A stretch of 64,000 nucleotides of DNA. It comes from Streptomyces wuyuanensis. GTDB lineage: Bacteria > Actinomycetota > Actinomycetes > Streptomycetales > Streptomycetaceae. The stretch covers positions 124,001 through 188,000 of the forward strand of contig NZ_FNHI01000006.1 in the NCBI RefSeq assembly GCF_900103455.1, written 5' to 3'. The notes below the pieces were generated by a model. That model was not told the DNA's origin, made no database searches, and saw only the letters and a program-made list of their open reading frames with translations. The translations under genes were made by a program, and so were the position numbers. Shown in pieces: positions 43,151 to 50,038 of this stretch (its first letter is position 1; the number at the start of each line of letters is the position of its first letter).

Positions 43151-43211
43151 CTTCCCGTCCTCGTTCACCAGTCCCGACCTGATGTCAGCTCCTCCGCATC
43201 CGCGTCCATGA
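42270..43211 (+). pseudogene. IS5-family transposase, frameshifted
   Basis: The N-terminal part MGRGDLTDEQWAVLEPLLPK reads in one frame to 42329, where CCG AAA AGG allows a -1 slip to continue AGRPPVWPRRQLIDG. The second segment carries the DDE catalytic core: DLSVDSTVCRANQHAAGARK, RVRADKAYASRRNRAYLRR and HAVECGINRLK. Near 43055 a second change is needed to reach RHRAVATRYDKLAVRYEAT and the end. The first shift may be programmed, as in other two-frame IS5 elements; the second is a mutation. The stop given (43211) is beyond the natural C terminus. Confidence 0.75.
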
Positions 43212-43506
43212 ACCCGTATGCCGACGCGACGAAGCAAAACTCGTCACAGATCCACTCGCGCGCAACCGTCTCGATCCCGCTCCCGGCCGCCACGAACTCC
43301 CTGTCCAGCAGGTTGAACTCCTCCGTCGCAGCCTGGGTGAGCGCATACAAGGTCTCCAGATCCGACGGCTGCTCGACCTCAACGCGTTCGCACAGCCGCA
43401 GCAGGATCGCCTTCCCCTGATCGACCACGTGATCAGGGAAGTACGAGTCGTCGTACATCTGCTGCAGGAACGTGTGTCCCGCTACCTGCTGGTTTGTGAT
43501 CGGCAT
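43165..43506 (-). CDS. DUF5713 family protein
   Basis: A 113-aa acidic cytosolic protein. It matches the DUF5713 pattern: FLQQMYDDSYFPDHVVDQGK, ILLRLCERVEVEQP, ALTQAATEEFNLLDREF and REWICDEFCFVASAYGF. Function is unknown; such genes recur in polymorphic-toxin immunity islands. The ATG at 43506 has GGAGG 12 bases upstream. Its 3' end abuts the broken IS5 element. Confidence 0.75.
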   Translation of the reverse strand: MPITNQQVAGHTFLQQMYDDSYFPDHVVDQGKAILLRLCERVEVEQPSDLETLYALTQAATEEFNLLDREFVAAGSGIETVAREWICDEFCFVASAYGFMDADAEELTSGRDW

Positions 43507-43617
43507 GGTGCTTCGCTACCTCCGCGAAAAGTTGACGCGCCGATCATGCACAGCACCACTGACAACGACGCCCCATCGATGCCAGACCTCACGCGACCAG
43601 GACTTCCACAACAGGCC

Positions 43618-44787
43618 CTAGTCCTGGGTGCCTCGCCAATCCAGGCAGACCACGGTGGCGTCGTCGTGCAGGACATCTTGTTGGGCATGTAGGACGGCCT
43701 GGGTGAGCGCGTGAACGGTCTGGCGAGGATGCAGATCGCGGGTGGCCTTGATCAGGGCGGGAAGGTCTTCGGCGGCGGCGTTGCGCTCAAGCATGCCATC
43801 GGTGACCAGGATGAGGCGGTCACCTGGTTGCAGCTGGAGGGACTGGACGCGGTGCGGGTGCGGCAGGGGGGCGCCGAAGGGCGGATCGATGTCGGGAGTG
43901 ATGTGATCGAGGCGTCCCCCGCGCAGGCGCCAGGGCCAGGGGTGGCCGGCGTTGACGAAATCGGCGCTTCCCGTCTGCAGGTCGATGCGCAAGAGCTGGC
44001 CGGTGACCAATGGGCCGAGGACGCCGTGGTCGAGCAGGGCCTGATGGGCCTGCCGGGCCTGTTCGGCAAGGCCGGCTCCACTGCGCCGGGCACTGCGCAG
44101 AGCGCCGACAAGCAGGGTGGCCATGAGAGCGGCACGGACGTTGTGGCCCATGGCGTCGGTGATGGACACATGAAGGGTGTGCCGGTCGAGGGAGTGATCG
44201 AAGGTGTCGCCGGCGATCGTCTCGGCCGGGATCAGCTCGCCGGAGACCGTGAACTGCGGTGCTTCGCAGGTGAGGCTGTCGGGAAGGAGAGTGTTCTGGA
44301 TCTCGGCGGCCAGGTTCACCGGGAGGGTGCGGCGACCCCACTGGTACAGGTCGGTGAAGCGGCGGTTGGCGATGAGGATGTAGGCCAGAGCATGGGCCGC
44401 TTCGGAGATTGTCTGCACAGTTGCGGGTTCGGGGGCTTGAGGGAGGAGGACTTCAAGAAGCCCGATGGCATCCCCGCGGTTGGTCACTGGGGCCACGATC
44501 TGGACCTGCCTGTCGTTCTCCGGGGCTGGGCGGAGGGCCACCATCTGGTCGCGCAGTACCTGTTCGTAGATGGTGCCGGGCAATTTGATGTGCTCCCGTT
44601 CCTCGGCGGCGTCGGTGTTGCTCAGACGCACGACGGCGTTGCCGGTGAAGTCAGTGATCAGGAAGGTCACGGATTGCGCGTCCAGGCTCCTTGCCAACGC
44701 GAAAGCGACCGCCTCGGCCGACTCAACAGGCATCCTTGCCTCTGCCACAGCAAGCAGTCCGGCCAGCCCTGCAGAACCCTCGACCAT
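43618..44787 (-). CDS. GAF-like plus SpoIIE/RsbU-type PP2C phosphatase
   Basis: 389 aa. Residues 1-165 form a GAF-like sensor (ALARSLDAQSVTFLITDFTG, IVAPVTNRGDAIGLLEVLLP). Residues 185-389 form a PPM/SpoIIE domain: AGDTFDHSLDRHTLHVSITD, MGHNVRAALMATLLV, VNAGHPWPWRLRGG, LVTDGMLERN and DDATVVCLDW. Such proteins dephosphorylate STAS anti-anti-sigma factors and so release alternative sigma factors. No sigma or kinase partner lies nearby. ATG at 44787 with GGGAG seven bases upstream. Confidence 0.85.
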   Translation of the reverse strand: MVEGSAGLAGLLAVAEARMPVESAEAVAFALARSLDAQSVTFLITDFTGNAVVRLSNTDAAEEREHIKLPGTIYEQVLRDQMVALRPAPENDRQVQIVAPVTNRGDAIGLLEVLLPQAPEPATVQTISEAAHALAYILIANRRFTDLYQWGRRTLPVNLAAEIQNTLLPDSLTCEAPQFTVSGELIPAETIAGDTFDHSLDRHTLHVSITDAMGHNVRAALMATLLVGALRSARRSGAGLAEQARQAHQALLDHGVLGPLVTGQLLRIDLQTGSADFVNAGHPWPWRLRGGRLDHITPDIDPPFGAPLPHPHRVQSLQLQPGDRLILVTDGMLERNAAAEDLPALIKATRDLHPRQTVHALTQAVLHAQQDVLHDDATVVCLDWRGTQD

Positions 44788-45286
44788 GTCCGGCTCCCTT
44801 CGGTGGATCCGCTCAGAGGCCACTCGCGCGATGTGTGCACCCCGGGCTGCACCCGTCATGCGACGCAACACAGCGTTATCCCGCCAGACGGGCCAAACCC
44901 CCATTACGCCGCCAGCGGCATGTCACACACCGTCCGCCGCACAGCGCGGGGGTGACGCTCGGGTAGCAGCAGGTCGGTGGAGCGGATTTGGGCGGGAGCT
45001 GCCATGGGGCGAGAGATCGGGGCCCGTAAGCTTCCCGCGACTCGGGCAGCCTCTGGATCTGCCCGCAACAGCCCGGCTCCGATCTTCGAGGCTCGCCCAT
45101 GGTGGCTGCCCAAAGTCGTGGAGCCGACCGCCCCAGCCCCCGCCGGCCCTTCTCTGACTTTTCGTGTCCGCGCCGCGCTTGCGCGGCGCCTTGATCAAGT
45201 AGAGACACGCTTACCGCAAGGTCTGCGCCGAGTCTCCGTGCCGCTCCACAAGGAACTCGTCCAGGAGCTCTGGTGCGAATCTGGTG
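44788..45286. other. non-coding accessory spacer with repeat copy C
   Basis: It contains the dispersed hairpin repeat copy C at 44976-45134 and, at about 45190-45219, TTGATCAAGTAGAGACACGC, which is nearly repeated at about 47599 inside the relic element. No gene is supported. Confidence 0.6.
44976..45134. repeat. dispersed hairpin repeat, full copy C
   Basis: About 158 bp. Left arm GGTGGAGCGGATTTGGGCGG then GCCATGGGGCGAGAGATCGG. The central stem CGGGCAG...CTGCCCG and the right arm GATCTTCGAGGCTCGCCCAT are kept. Confidence 0.8.
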
Positions 45287-45393
45287 CGCGACGCCTGATC
45301 CGGTCTGGACAACAACAAAGCCCCGGGCCGATGGCCCGGGGCTTTCTCGTGGAGCGGGTGACGTGAATCGAACCCGCGCTCTGAGCTTGGGAA
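45287..45393. repeat. attachment-site direct repeat, distal copy (contains truncated tRNA-Gly)
   Basis: 97 of 107 bases match the copy at 49502-49608. It includes the 3' 44 nt of tRNA-Gly (45350-45393) with one T-stem change (GGGAATC to GTGAATC), and then diverges where the tRNA 5' half would begin. Confidence 0.85.
45317..45345. terminator. perfect 13-bp stem terminator in distal att copy
   Basis: AAAGCCCCGGGCC, loop GAT, GGCCCGGGGCTTT. It is the duplicate of the tRNA-Gly terminator at 49532-49559. Confidence 0.9.
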
Positions 45394-45787
45394 TCACCGA
45401 ACGCATCCGTGCCACTAAGCCGTTGAGCAGGGCGGAGGCCTTGGTCGACCACTGCGGCGACGCACTCTGTCGTCACGCGGTTGACCGTGGCTGACCGCCC
45501 GTTCTGGCACGCATCTGGCACGGGCGCCGCGGCTGACACCTGCCTTGTAAGTTCGATCCGGGACCGGTCCGGCTGCTGCTGCCGACTGATGCGGCGGCCG
45601 GACGAAGACGCTAGTGTGCGCCTCCGTCCGGCTCCGTGTCAGCCGTGGATGTCAGGAGCCTTCCGATGCGTAGCTCTAGCCGGATCGGCCAGCGAGGGGC
45701 CATTGCGTCCGCTCCAGGCCCCTAAGGGGCGGTAGCGGACGCACCGCCGTCACCAGTCGCTCCGGCGGGCCCGTGCGGTGTGTTCTG
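45394..45787. other. no supported gene
   Basis: It includes a doubled unit CTGGCACGCATCTGGCACGG near 45505 which may be an arm-type recombinase site, and otherwise nothing identifiable. Confidence 0.5.
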
Positions 45788-46234
45788 TCACTTGGGGACT
45801 TGGATGCTGGCGATCCACCGGACATTGTCGGTGGTCTCGATGTGGAAGCGTCCTTTGCGGCCCTCAGCGAGGTCGAGTTGGTTGACGTTGATGCGGGCCT
45901 CGGTGCTCGGGCAGTCGACCGTGAACTCTCCGACTGTGTCGACAACTAGCGTGATCCTGCCGGCATCGGTGTCCGCAACGCAGTTGACGTTCACCCAGGA
46001 GATGCCCTTGGTGAGCTGAACCGGGCCGAGGTCCCACGCGCCGTGCCGGGGCCCTCCGGAAGCAATCTGGCGATAGCCGGGTCGGATCTCCGGCGGCGAC
46101 AGCACCACGGCCGAAGCTGGCGCCGAGGGCGTGCCTGTGCGGGGTGTGGGCTGACCCGAACTTGTACACGCTGTTGCCGTCACCACGGCGGCAGCGACGA
46201 TGGCCGCGGACGCGGCAGCGCGGGAAAGATTCAT
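45788..46234 (-). CDS. small lipoprotein (148 aa)
   Basis: Signal with lipobox-like VVTATAC near residue 23, a Thr/Pro-rich linker, then a 95-residue beta-rich domain (GAWDLGPVQLTKGISWVNVN, ITLVVDTVGEFTVDCPSTEA, NQLDLAEGRKGRFHIET). No family is recognised. Its ATG overlaps the stop of the upstream secreted-protein gene by one base, so the two are co-expressed. It lies inside the relic integrated element and is probably cargo. Confidence 0.75.
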   Translation of the reverse strand: MNLSRAAASAAIVAAAVVTATACTSSGQPTPRTGTPSAPASAVVLSPPEIRPGYRQIASGGPRHGAWDLGPVQLTKGISWVNVNCVADTDAGRITLVVDTVGEFTVDCPSTEARINVNQLDLAEGRKGRFHIETTDNVRWIASIQVPK

Positions 46235-46767
46235 CAGGATCGGGTCTCCCAGTAGCGGAATCCGACGGCCTTGTTCACGACCTTAACCCCTCCCGACGTC
46301 CGCTGGGACTTCCTGCAATTGGGGAGCTCGTAGTACTTCTCCCACGTGGCGGAGTGTCCCCAGGAGCCGTACTGCGTGTTCCCGTACCTTCCGCTTGTTA
46401 TGTTCCGCCTGTACTGGTGATCGGTGCCCCAGCTGACCTCCTTGACGGATTCCCTGCTGACTTCCGCCTTCGCCTGGGAGACGGCGAAATCCACCGTCAC
46501 CCCTGCCGTCCCGGAGATCGACGACCCCACCTTCTCTGCGGTGGTCCTGGTGATCACCATCGTCCCACCGGGACCGTCCTTGTAGACCGGGCCCTTGCCG
46601 ATGTGGGTGGCCTTGTAGCCGTACACATTGCTGCGCCACCCACCTGAGCAGACGTCGGGGGCGGGGGCGGGGCTGTCGTCCGCGGCGACCGCGGTGACGG
46701 GAGTTAAAACGGAAGCTGCGATCGCAGCCGAAGCCATTACAACGGAGATTTTTCGAATGCGTGCCAT
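46234..46767 (-). CDS. secreted protein of unknown function (177 aa)
   Basis: A Sec signal (MARIRKISVVMASAAIAASV, cleavage after AVA) is followed by a mature domain with GWRSNVYGYKATHIGKGPVY, GTAGVTVDFAVSQAKAEVSR and NTQYGSWGHSATWEKYYELP. Two cysteines may pair. The amphipathic GVTVDFAVSQAKAEVSRESV region suggests a surface-interacting protein. Translationally coupled to the downstream lipoprotein. An A/T-richer promoter region precedes it (46768-47040). Confidence 0.75.
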   Translation of the reverse strand: MARIRKISVVMASAAIAASVLTPVTAVAADDSPAPAPDVCSGGWRSNVYGYKATHIGKGPVYKDGPGGTMVITRTTAEKVGSSISGTAGVTVDFAVSQAKAEVSRESVKEVSWGTDHQYRRNITSGRYGNTQYGSWGHSATWEKYYELPNCRKSQRTSGGVKVVNKAVGFRYWETRS

Positions 46768-47077
46768 ATCGAGTGCTTTCCCCCTGTTTCGATGCGGAAC
46801 ATTCTGTTCTATCCGTGGTCGCGGACTGGGAGAGTCAAGCAGCGCAGCAGCGCCTTGAGGCCAAACCATCGGGAGTATTTACCCGACCGTGACGACTTGA
46901 TCTTTATTTGAGGTTTCATGTGGCCTGATCGCGCCACTCTTCCGTAATCGTGACGCGAAGGTATCTTGCGTGGGGTGCCAGAGTCGCTTCACCAATGAGA
47001 AATTTGAATAAGGTCCACGCTCATGTCAGCTCTAGCCTAGGTCGTGCCAGGACTGCGGGGTCCTCTCCCACGAGGGC

Positions 47078-47170
47078 GGTGGAGCGGCTTTGGGCGGGAG
47101 CTGCCATGGGGCGAGAGATCATGGCCCCGTAAGCTTCCGGCGCGTCGGGCAGTTTGTGGACTGCCGGGCC
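47078..47170. repeat. dispersed hairpin repeat, partial copy D (left half)
   Basis: GGTGGAGCGGCTTTGGGCGG, GCTGCCATGGGGCGAGAGAT and GTAAGCTTCC are almost identical to copy C. The copy ends in the central loop (GTGGACTGCC). Confidence 0.8.
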
Positions 47171-47179
47171 GGAGCGGGG

Positions 47180-47233
47180 CGAAGACAAGCGGTCAACTTC
47201 GAGGAGTACGCGACCCTCTGGGTCAAGGAACGG
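47180..47233 (+). pseudogene. fragment resembling the N-terminal domain of a tyrosine recombinase
   Basis: Eighteen codons read RRQAVNFEEYATLWVKER. This is close in pattern to the start of the SAM-like core-binding domain of phage and AICE integrases (typically V/I-TF-x-EYA-x-x-W). It lies exactly between repeat copies D and E and has no flanking integrase sequence. Confidence 0.4.
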
Positions 47234-47357
47234 GGGGCGAGAGATCGGGGCCCGTAAGCTTCCCGCGAATCGGGCAGTCTGTGGACCTGCCCGATGTGGG
47301 CCCCGATCTTCGAGGCTCGCCCCATGGTGGCTGCGTAAAGCCGTGGAGCCGACCGCC
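47232..47357. repeat. dispersed hairpin repeat, copy E (lacks left edge)
   Basis: Nested stems are intact: GGGGCGAG/CTCGCCCC, AGATC/GATCT, GGGGCCC/GGGCCCC and ATCGGGCAG/CTGCCCGAT. The right edge is CCATGGTGGCTGCGTAAAGC, then CGTGGAGCCGACCG. Confidence 0.85.
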
Positions 47358-47630
47358 CCGGCCACGGTCCTGTTCTCACCTGTGGTGTCGCACCATCCCC
47401 TTGCCCCGGCCTGGTCTTTCGCCCCTTTGTGGGCGCGGGCGGGCGACGACGCGCGGTCCCGGTGGCGGAGACATGGAGGGAGCCGGGCGGCGGCGTCCGG
47501 CCGGCGCCGCCGCGCTGTGCGCGGCACCTCTGATCTACGCATGAGACTGCTTGCAGTTCCAGGAGGCAGGGATCATCGGCGAGCGAAGCGAGCGCTTGAT
47601 CAAGTTGAGAAACTCTTACCGCGCTGCGCC

Positions 47631-47861
47631 TCAGAGGGCGATCGGACTGTATGCGACGGCTCTATCGACGATGTTCGCCGCGTTCGGCTCCGGGGCGGTG
47701 TCCCAGTAGATGTAGTCGCTGATGTGAGGGCACATTAGCCCGCGCCTCAGGGCGTTCAGGATCTCGGAGTGCTCGGCCTCGTCGGCTGTGTCGGCGTCCA
47801 GAAGTCGCTGCACGAGCGGGATCGCTTCGTCGCGGCTCATCCTGCGGTAGGGCTTCGTCAT
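47631..47861 (-). CDS. small element-borne protein (76 aa)
   Basis: An acidic helical protein: RMSRDEAIPLVQRLLDADTA, EHSEILNALRRGLMCPHISD and YIYWDTAPEPNAANIVDRAV. Similar small proteins follow the Nudix gene in Streptomyces integrative elements, as far as I recall; no function is known. Its ATG overlaps the Nudix stop by one base, giving coupled translation. Confidence 0.65.
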   Translation of the reverse strand: MTKPYRRMSRDEAIPLVQRLLDADTADEAEHSEILNALRRGLMCPHISDYIYWDTAPEPNAANIVDRAVAYSPIAL

Positions 47862-48316
47862 CACTGCGCCGCCAGCAGCTGGCGCCCGTCGTGGCTCCGG
47901 ACGTGGGGCCCGTCTCCGTCCAGTGCATCGAGCAGGCGCACCGCGTAGACCTCGGACATGCGCTCGGCGACTTCCTCTGGAGTGAGCCATGCGACTGCCA
48001 TCGACTCGTCGGAGGTGCGCTCGGTGCCCCCGGAGGGCTTGCAGCGGAAGACCAGGGCGACGATGCCGCGCGTCGTGTTCTTGTAGACGCCGCTGAGCTG
48101 GTCGACTTCGACGTGGATGCCGGTCTCTTCCCAGACTTCGCGGGCCACACCGGCTTCCGGCGTTTCGGGGAGCTCCAGGACTCCGCCCGGCAGCTCCCAA
48201 GTCCCGTTGTCTGCCCGGCGGATCGCGAGTAGCCGGCCGTCCTCGCGCATGACCGCCCCCGCCACGGACACGGAGTGCAGTGGCGTTGACTTGTGCTGCT
48301 GGGAGCCCGTACTCAT
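47861..48316 (-). CDS. Nudix hydrolase (pSAM2 Pif-like)
   Basis: A 151-aa single Nudix domain. The box GX5EX7REUXEEXGU is complete: GVLELPETPEAGVA followed by REVWEETGI (residues 45-67). In pSAM2 the immunity factor Pif also carries a Nudix motif and is linked to the GntR repressor KorSA, and the same pair is divergent here. The ATG at 48316 lies inside operator O1, so repressor binding would block it directly. No Shine-Dalgarno is visible. The open frame extends far upstream, but that part is antisense to gntR and not coding. Confidence 0.85.
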   Translation of the reverse strand: MSTGSQQHKSTPLHSVSVAGAVMREDGRLLAIRRADNGTWELPGGVLELPETPEAGVAREVWEETGIHVEVDQLSGVYKNTTRGIVALVFRCKPSGGTERTSDESMAVAWLTPEEVAERMSEVYAVRLLDALDGDGPHVRSHDGRQLLAAQ

Positions 48317-48326
48317 GTACAGGAGC
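48311..48326. promoter_or_regulatory. GntR-type operator O1
   Basis: ACTCATGTACAGGAGC, one of three related 16-bp sites around the GntR gene. It covers the Nudix start codon and lies 21 bp before gntR. Confidence 0.6.
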
Positions 48327-48346
48327 ATAGGAGGAAGAGAAGGACT

Positions 48347-49126
48347 ATGGGAACCGCGGTAGGAGGTGGCAGGGCCGTACCTCGGTACGTTCAGATCGCC
48401 GACGAGATCGTTCAGCAGATCCGGGCTGGTGTCCTGAAGCCTGGTGACATGGTGCCGAGTGAGTCCGAGCTGGTCGAGCGCTACGGCGTCTCCGGCGGGA
48501 CGATTCGCCAGGCCATGGTGGAGGTCCGGGCCAGCGGCCTGGTGGAGACTCGGCACGGCAAGGGCTCGATCGTGACGGATCGGCCGCCGGTGCGGCTGCG
48601 GTCCTCGGACCGGTTCCGGGCCTCGCATCGCCGGGGTGGAAAGGCGGCGTATCTGGCCGAGTCCGAGCAGTCCGGCGCGACTGCCAAGGTGAGCGTCCTC
48701 TACATCGGCCCGATGGAGGCTCCCGAGGAGATCGCCGAGCGGCTCGGCGTCGAGGCCGGCGCCCAGGTGCTCGCGCGGCGGCGTCTCTATTTTCGGAACG
48801 GCACGCCCGTCGAGACGGCTACCTCGTACCTGCCGTGGGACGTGGTCAAGGACATCCCCGAGCTGTTCGGCGAGAACCCCGGCCCTGGCGGCATCTACGC
48901 CCGCCTCGAGGGCGACGGCCACGTCTTCGCTGAGTTCGTCGAGACCCTTCAAGCTCGGTCGGCAAGCAAGGCCGAGTCGTCCGAACTCGCTTTGAGCCCC
49001 GGTGCTCCGGTCGTTCACCTCGTGCGCGAGGCCGTGACCGAAGAGGGTCGGGTGGTCGAGGTGTGCGACACCCTCATGGCTGCTGACCAGTTCGTTTTCC
49101 AGTACAGGATCCCCGCGGCCGACTGA
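48347..49126 (+). CDS. GntR-family (HutC/FadR-like) regulator, KorSA-like
   Basis: 259 aa. Residues 10-80 are the GntR winged helix: YVQIADEIVQQIRAGVLKPG, DMVPSESELVERYGVSGGTI and ASGLVETRHGKGS. Residues 95-255 are a UTRA ligand-binding domain (VLARRRLYFRNGTPVETATS). In actinomycete integrative elements this type represses its own gene and the excision/replication genes. The ATG at 48347 has AGAAGGA upstream. Divergent from the Nudix gene, with operators on both sides of it. Confidence 0.88.
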   Translation: MGTAVGGGRAVPRYVQIADEIVQQIRAGVLKPGDMVPSESELVERYGVSGGTIRQAMVEVRASGLVETRHGKGSIVTDRPPVRLRSSDRFRASHRRGGKAAYLAESEQSGATAKVSVLYIGPMEAPEEIAERLGVEAGAQVLARRRLYFRNGTPVETATSYLPWDVVKDIPELFGENPGPGGIYARLEGDGHVFAEFVETLQARSASKAESSELALSPGAPVVHLVREAVTEEGRVVEVCDTLMAADQFVFQYRIPAAD

Positions 49127-49145
49127 CGCCCGCTCAACTCCCTTC

Positions 49146-49177
49146 AACCCGCCGCGACTTCTTCGTCTCGGCGGGTT
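49146..49177. terminator. hairpin terminator after gntR
   Basis: AACCCGCCG pairs with CGGCGGGTT around a 14-base loop, 20 bp after the GntR stop. Confidence 0.8.
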
Positions 49178-49178
49178 G

Positions 49179-49194
49179 ACTCATGTATAGGAGT
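49179..49194. promoter_or_regulatory. GntR-type operator O2
   Basis: ACTCATGTATAGGAGT, an imperfect palindrome with ACTC/GAGT ends. It lies before the SCO3933-like gene. Confidence 0.6.
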
Positions 49195-49214
49195 CGTGCA
49201 CTCTTCTTCATGTC

Positions 49215-49230
49215 ACTTATATACATGAGT
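49215..49230. promoter_or_regulatory. GntR-type operator O3
   Basis: ACTTATATACATGAGT, the same site in opposite orientation, 36 bp from O2 and 35 bp before the GTG start of the following gene. Confidence 0.6.
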
Positions 49231-49264
49231 GACGGAGTCCAACACCTCTAGAGGAGTGATCTCT

Positions 49265-49513
49265 GTGCGTGTGATCCCCGTGGACATGAGCGGCGTGACC
49301 GCGATGGTGGCCCAGCCCCCGCAGCCGAAGATGAAGGACAGGAAGAACGGCGTGATTGCCGTGCGGGCGGCACTGATCTACCAGCACTCCAACCTGGAGC
49401 GGCAGAGGGAAGTAGCCGGCGGTATCGACGCCCGCGTTCGCGCCGAGCGGGAGAAGGCCGCTGACGTGCCCGACGAGCACGCATCGGGCACGGAACGGGC
49501 ACGCGACGTTTGA
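49265..49513 (+). CDS. SCO3933-like regulatory protein, C terminus rearranged
   Basis: 82 aa. The N-terminal VRVIPVDMSGVTAMVAQPPQ is typical of the SCO3933 family that lies near the transfer/replication modules of Streptomyces elements. After about residue 32 the sequence becomes a charged helical tail (LERQREVAGGIDARVRAERE) unlike the family, and the stop falls within the att repeat. A deletion joining this gene to the att end is likely. GTG start at 49265 with GAGGAG eight bases upstream. Two operator copies precede it. Confidence 0.7.
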   Translation: MRVIPVDMSGVTAMVAQPPQPKMKDRKNGVIAVRAALIYQHSNLERQREVAGGIDARVRAEREKAADVPDEHASGTERARDV

Positions 49514-49608
49514 TCCGGCCTGGACAACAACAAAGCCCCGGGCCGATGGCCTGGGGCTTCTGTCTGGAGCGGGTGACGGGAATCGAACCCGCGCTCTGAG
49601 CTTGGGAA
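49502..49608. repeat. attachment-site direct repeat, proximal copy (within intact tRNA-Gly)
   Basis: The partner of 45287-45393. It covers the tRNA-Gly 3' half up to the anticodon loop plus its terminator. A doubled GGGCACGGAACGGGCACG lies just outside it. Confidence 0.85.
49532..49559 (-). terminator. tRNA-Gly terminator
   Basis: On the minus strand, a CCCCAGGCC/GGCCCGGGG stem with flanking AAG/CTT is followed by TTTGTTGTTG, 6 bp after the tRNA 3' end. Confidence 0.85.
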
Positions 49609-49638
49609 GCTCATGTTCTACCATTAAACTACACCCGC
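49565..49638 (-). tRNA. tRNA-Gly (anticodon CCC)
   Basis: 74 nt including the encoded CCA. The acceptor stem is GCGGGTG/CACCCGC. The anticodon arm is TGAGC-TTCCCAA-GCTCA, with CCC at positions 34-36. The T arm is GCGGG-TTCGATT-CCCGT. It is the integration target of the element to its left; its 3' half is duplicated at 45350-45393. Confidence 0.95.
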
Positions 49639-50038
49639 GAAGCGGCTCGGTTGATCAGTGCCGCAGCGTTGCACACTGTACCTCATGCACGGCCCTCGGT
49701 GTATTGCACCAAGGGCCTTTCGTGCATCTCCGGCAGTTCGGGCGTCGGGTGCGGTCGCCGATCGCCGTTCGCGGTCCCCGATTGCCGTTCGCCGTGAGTC
49801 GCCAAGAGCCGCCGTGTCGCCGCGGCCCCATGGCTCGTCATGGTCCCCGGTTGCCGTTTGCGTGGCAGCCCCTCCGAGCATCGTCCGGAGCCGGTCCCCG
49901 GTGTCCGTGGCGTGCCCGATGCGGCTGCGTCGTGGAGGCGTTGGGGCGTACCTTTGGTGGCGGAGTGCCGCGTGGAGCGCTGTCCTGTTGATCCCCTAAT
50001 GTGGCTGTCTCGTCCATGCTTGTTGGGGAAGGGACTTG
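49639..50038. other. no supported gene; short imperfect repeats
   Basis: A hairpin CACGGCCCTCGGTG...CACCAAGGGCC lies near 49688-49722. Several imperfect copies of TCCCCGRTTGCCGTTYGC occur at 49767-49865. The last 20 bp contain GGGGAAGGG, the ribosome site of the next gene. Confidence 0.5.

Larger units (their letters stand above)
46768..47630. other. non-coding stretch with two repeat copies and an integrase fragment
   Basis: 46768-47040 is unusually A/T-rich and probably promoter DNA. 47078-47357 holds repeat copies D and E around an integrase-like fragment. 47361-47630 has no recognisable gene; TTGATCAAGTTGAGAAACTC near 47599 echoes 45192. A short frame ending CAAPLIYA near 47540 could be a remnant C terminus of a transfer gene but cannot be identified. 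Confidence 0.55.
45287..49608. mobile_element. relic tRNA-Gly-integrated element (AICE/pSAM2-like remnant)
   Basis: It is bounded by 107-bp direct repeats, 91% identical, that contain the tRNA-Gly 3' half and its terminator. Inside are GntR, Nudix, a 76-aa protein and an SCO3933-like gene, a core known from actinomycete integrative elements. An integrase-like fragment is all that remains of the recombination module. Replication and transfer genes are missing. A secreted-protein pair and two repeat copies are also inside. Confidence 0.75.

Noticed and set aside
45350..45393. Second functional tRNA-Gly
   Set aside because: Only the 3' half is present; the 5' acceptor, D arm and part of the anticodon arm are missing.
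48317..49147. Upstream extension of the Nudix frame
   Set aside because: Wholly antisense to the GntR gene, with no homology before the Nudix domain.
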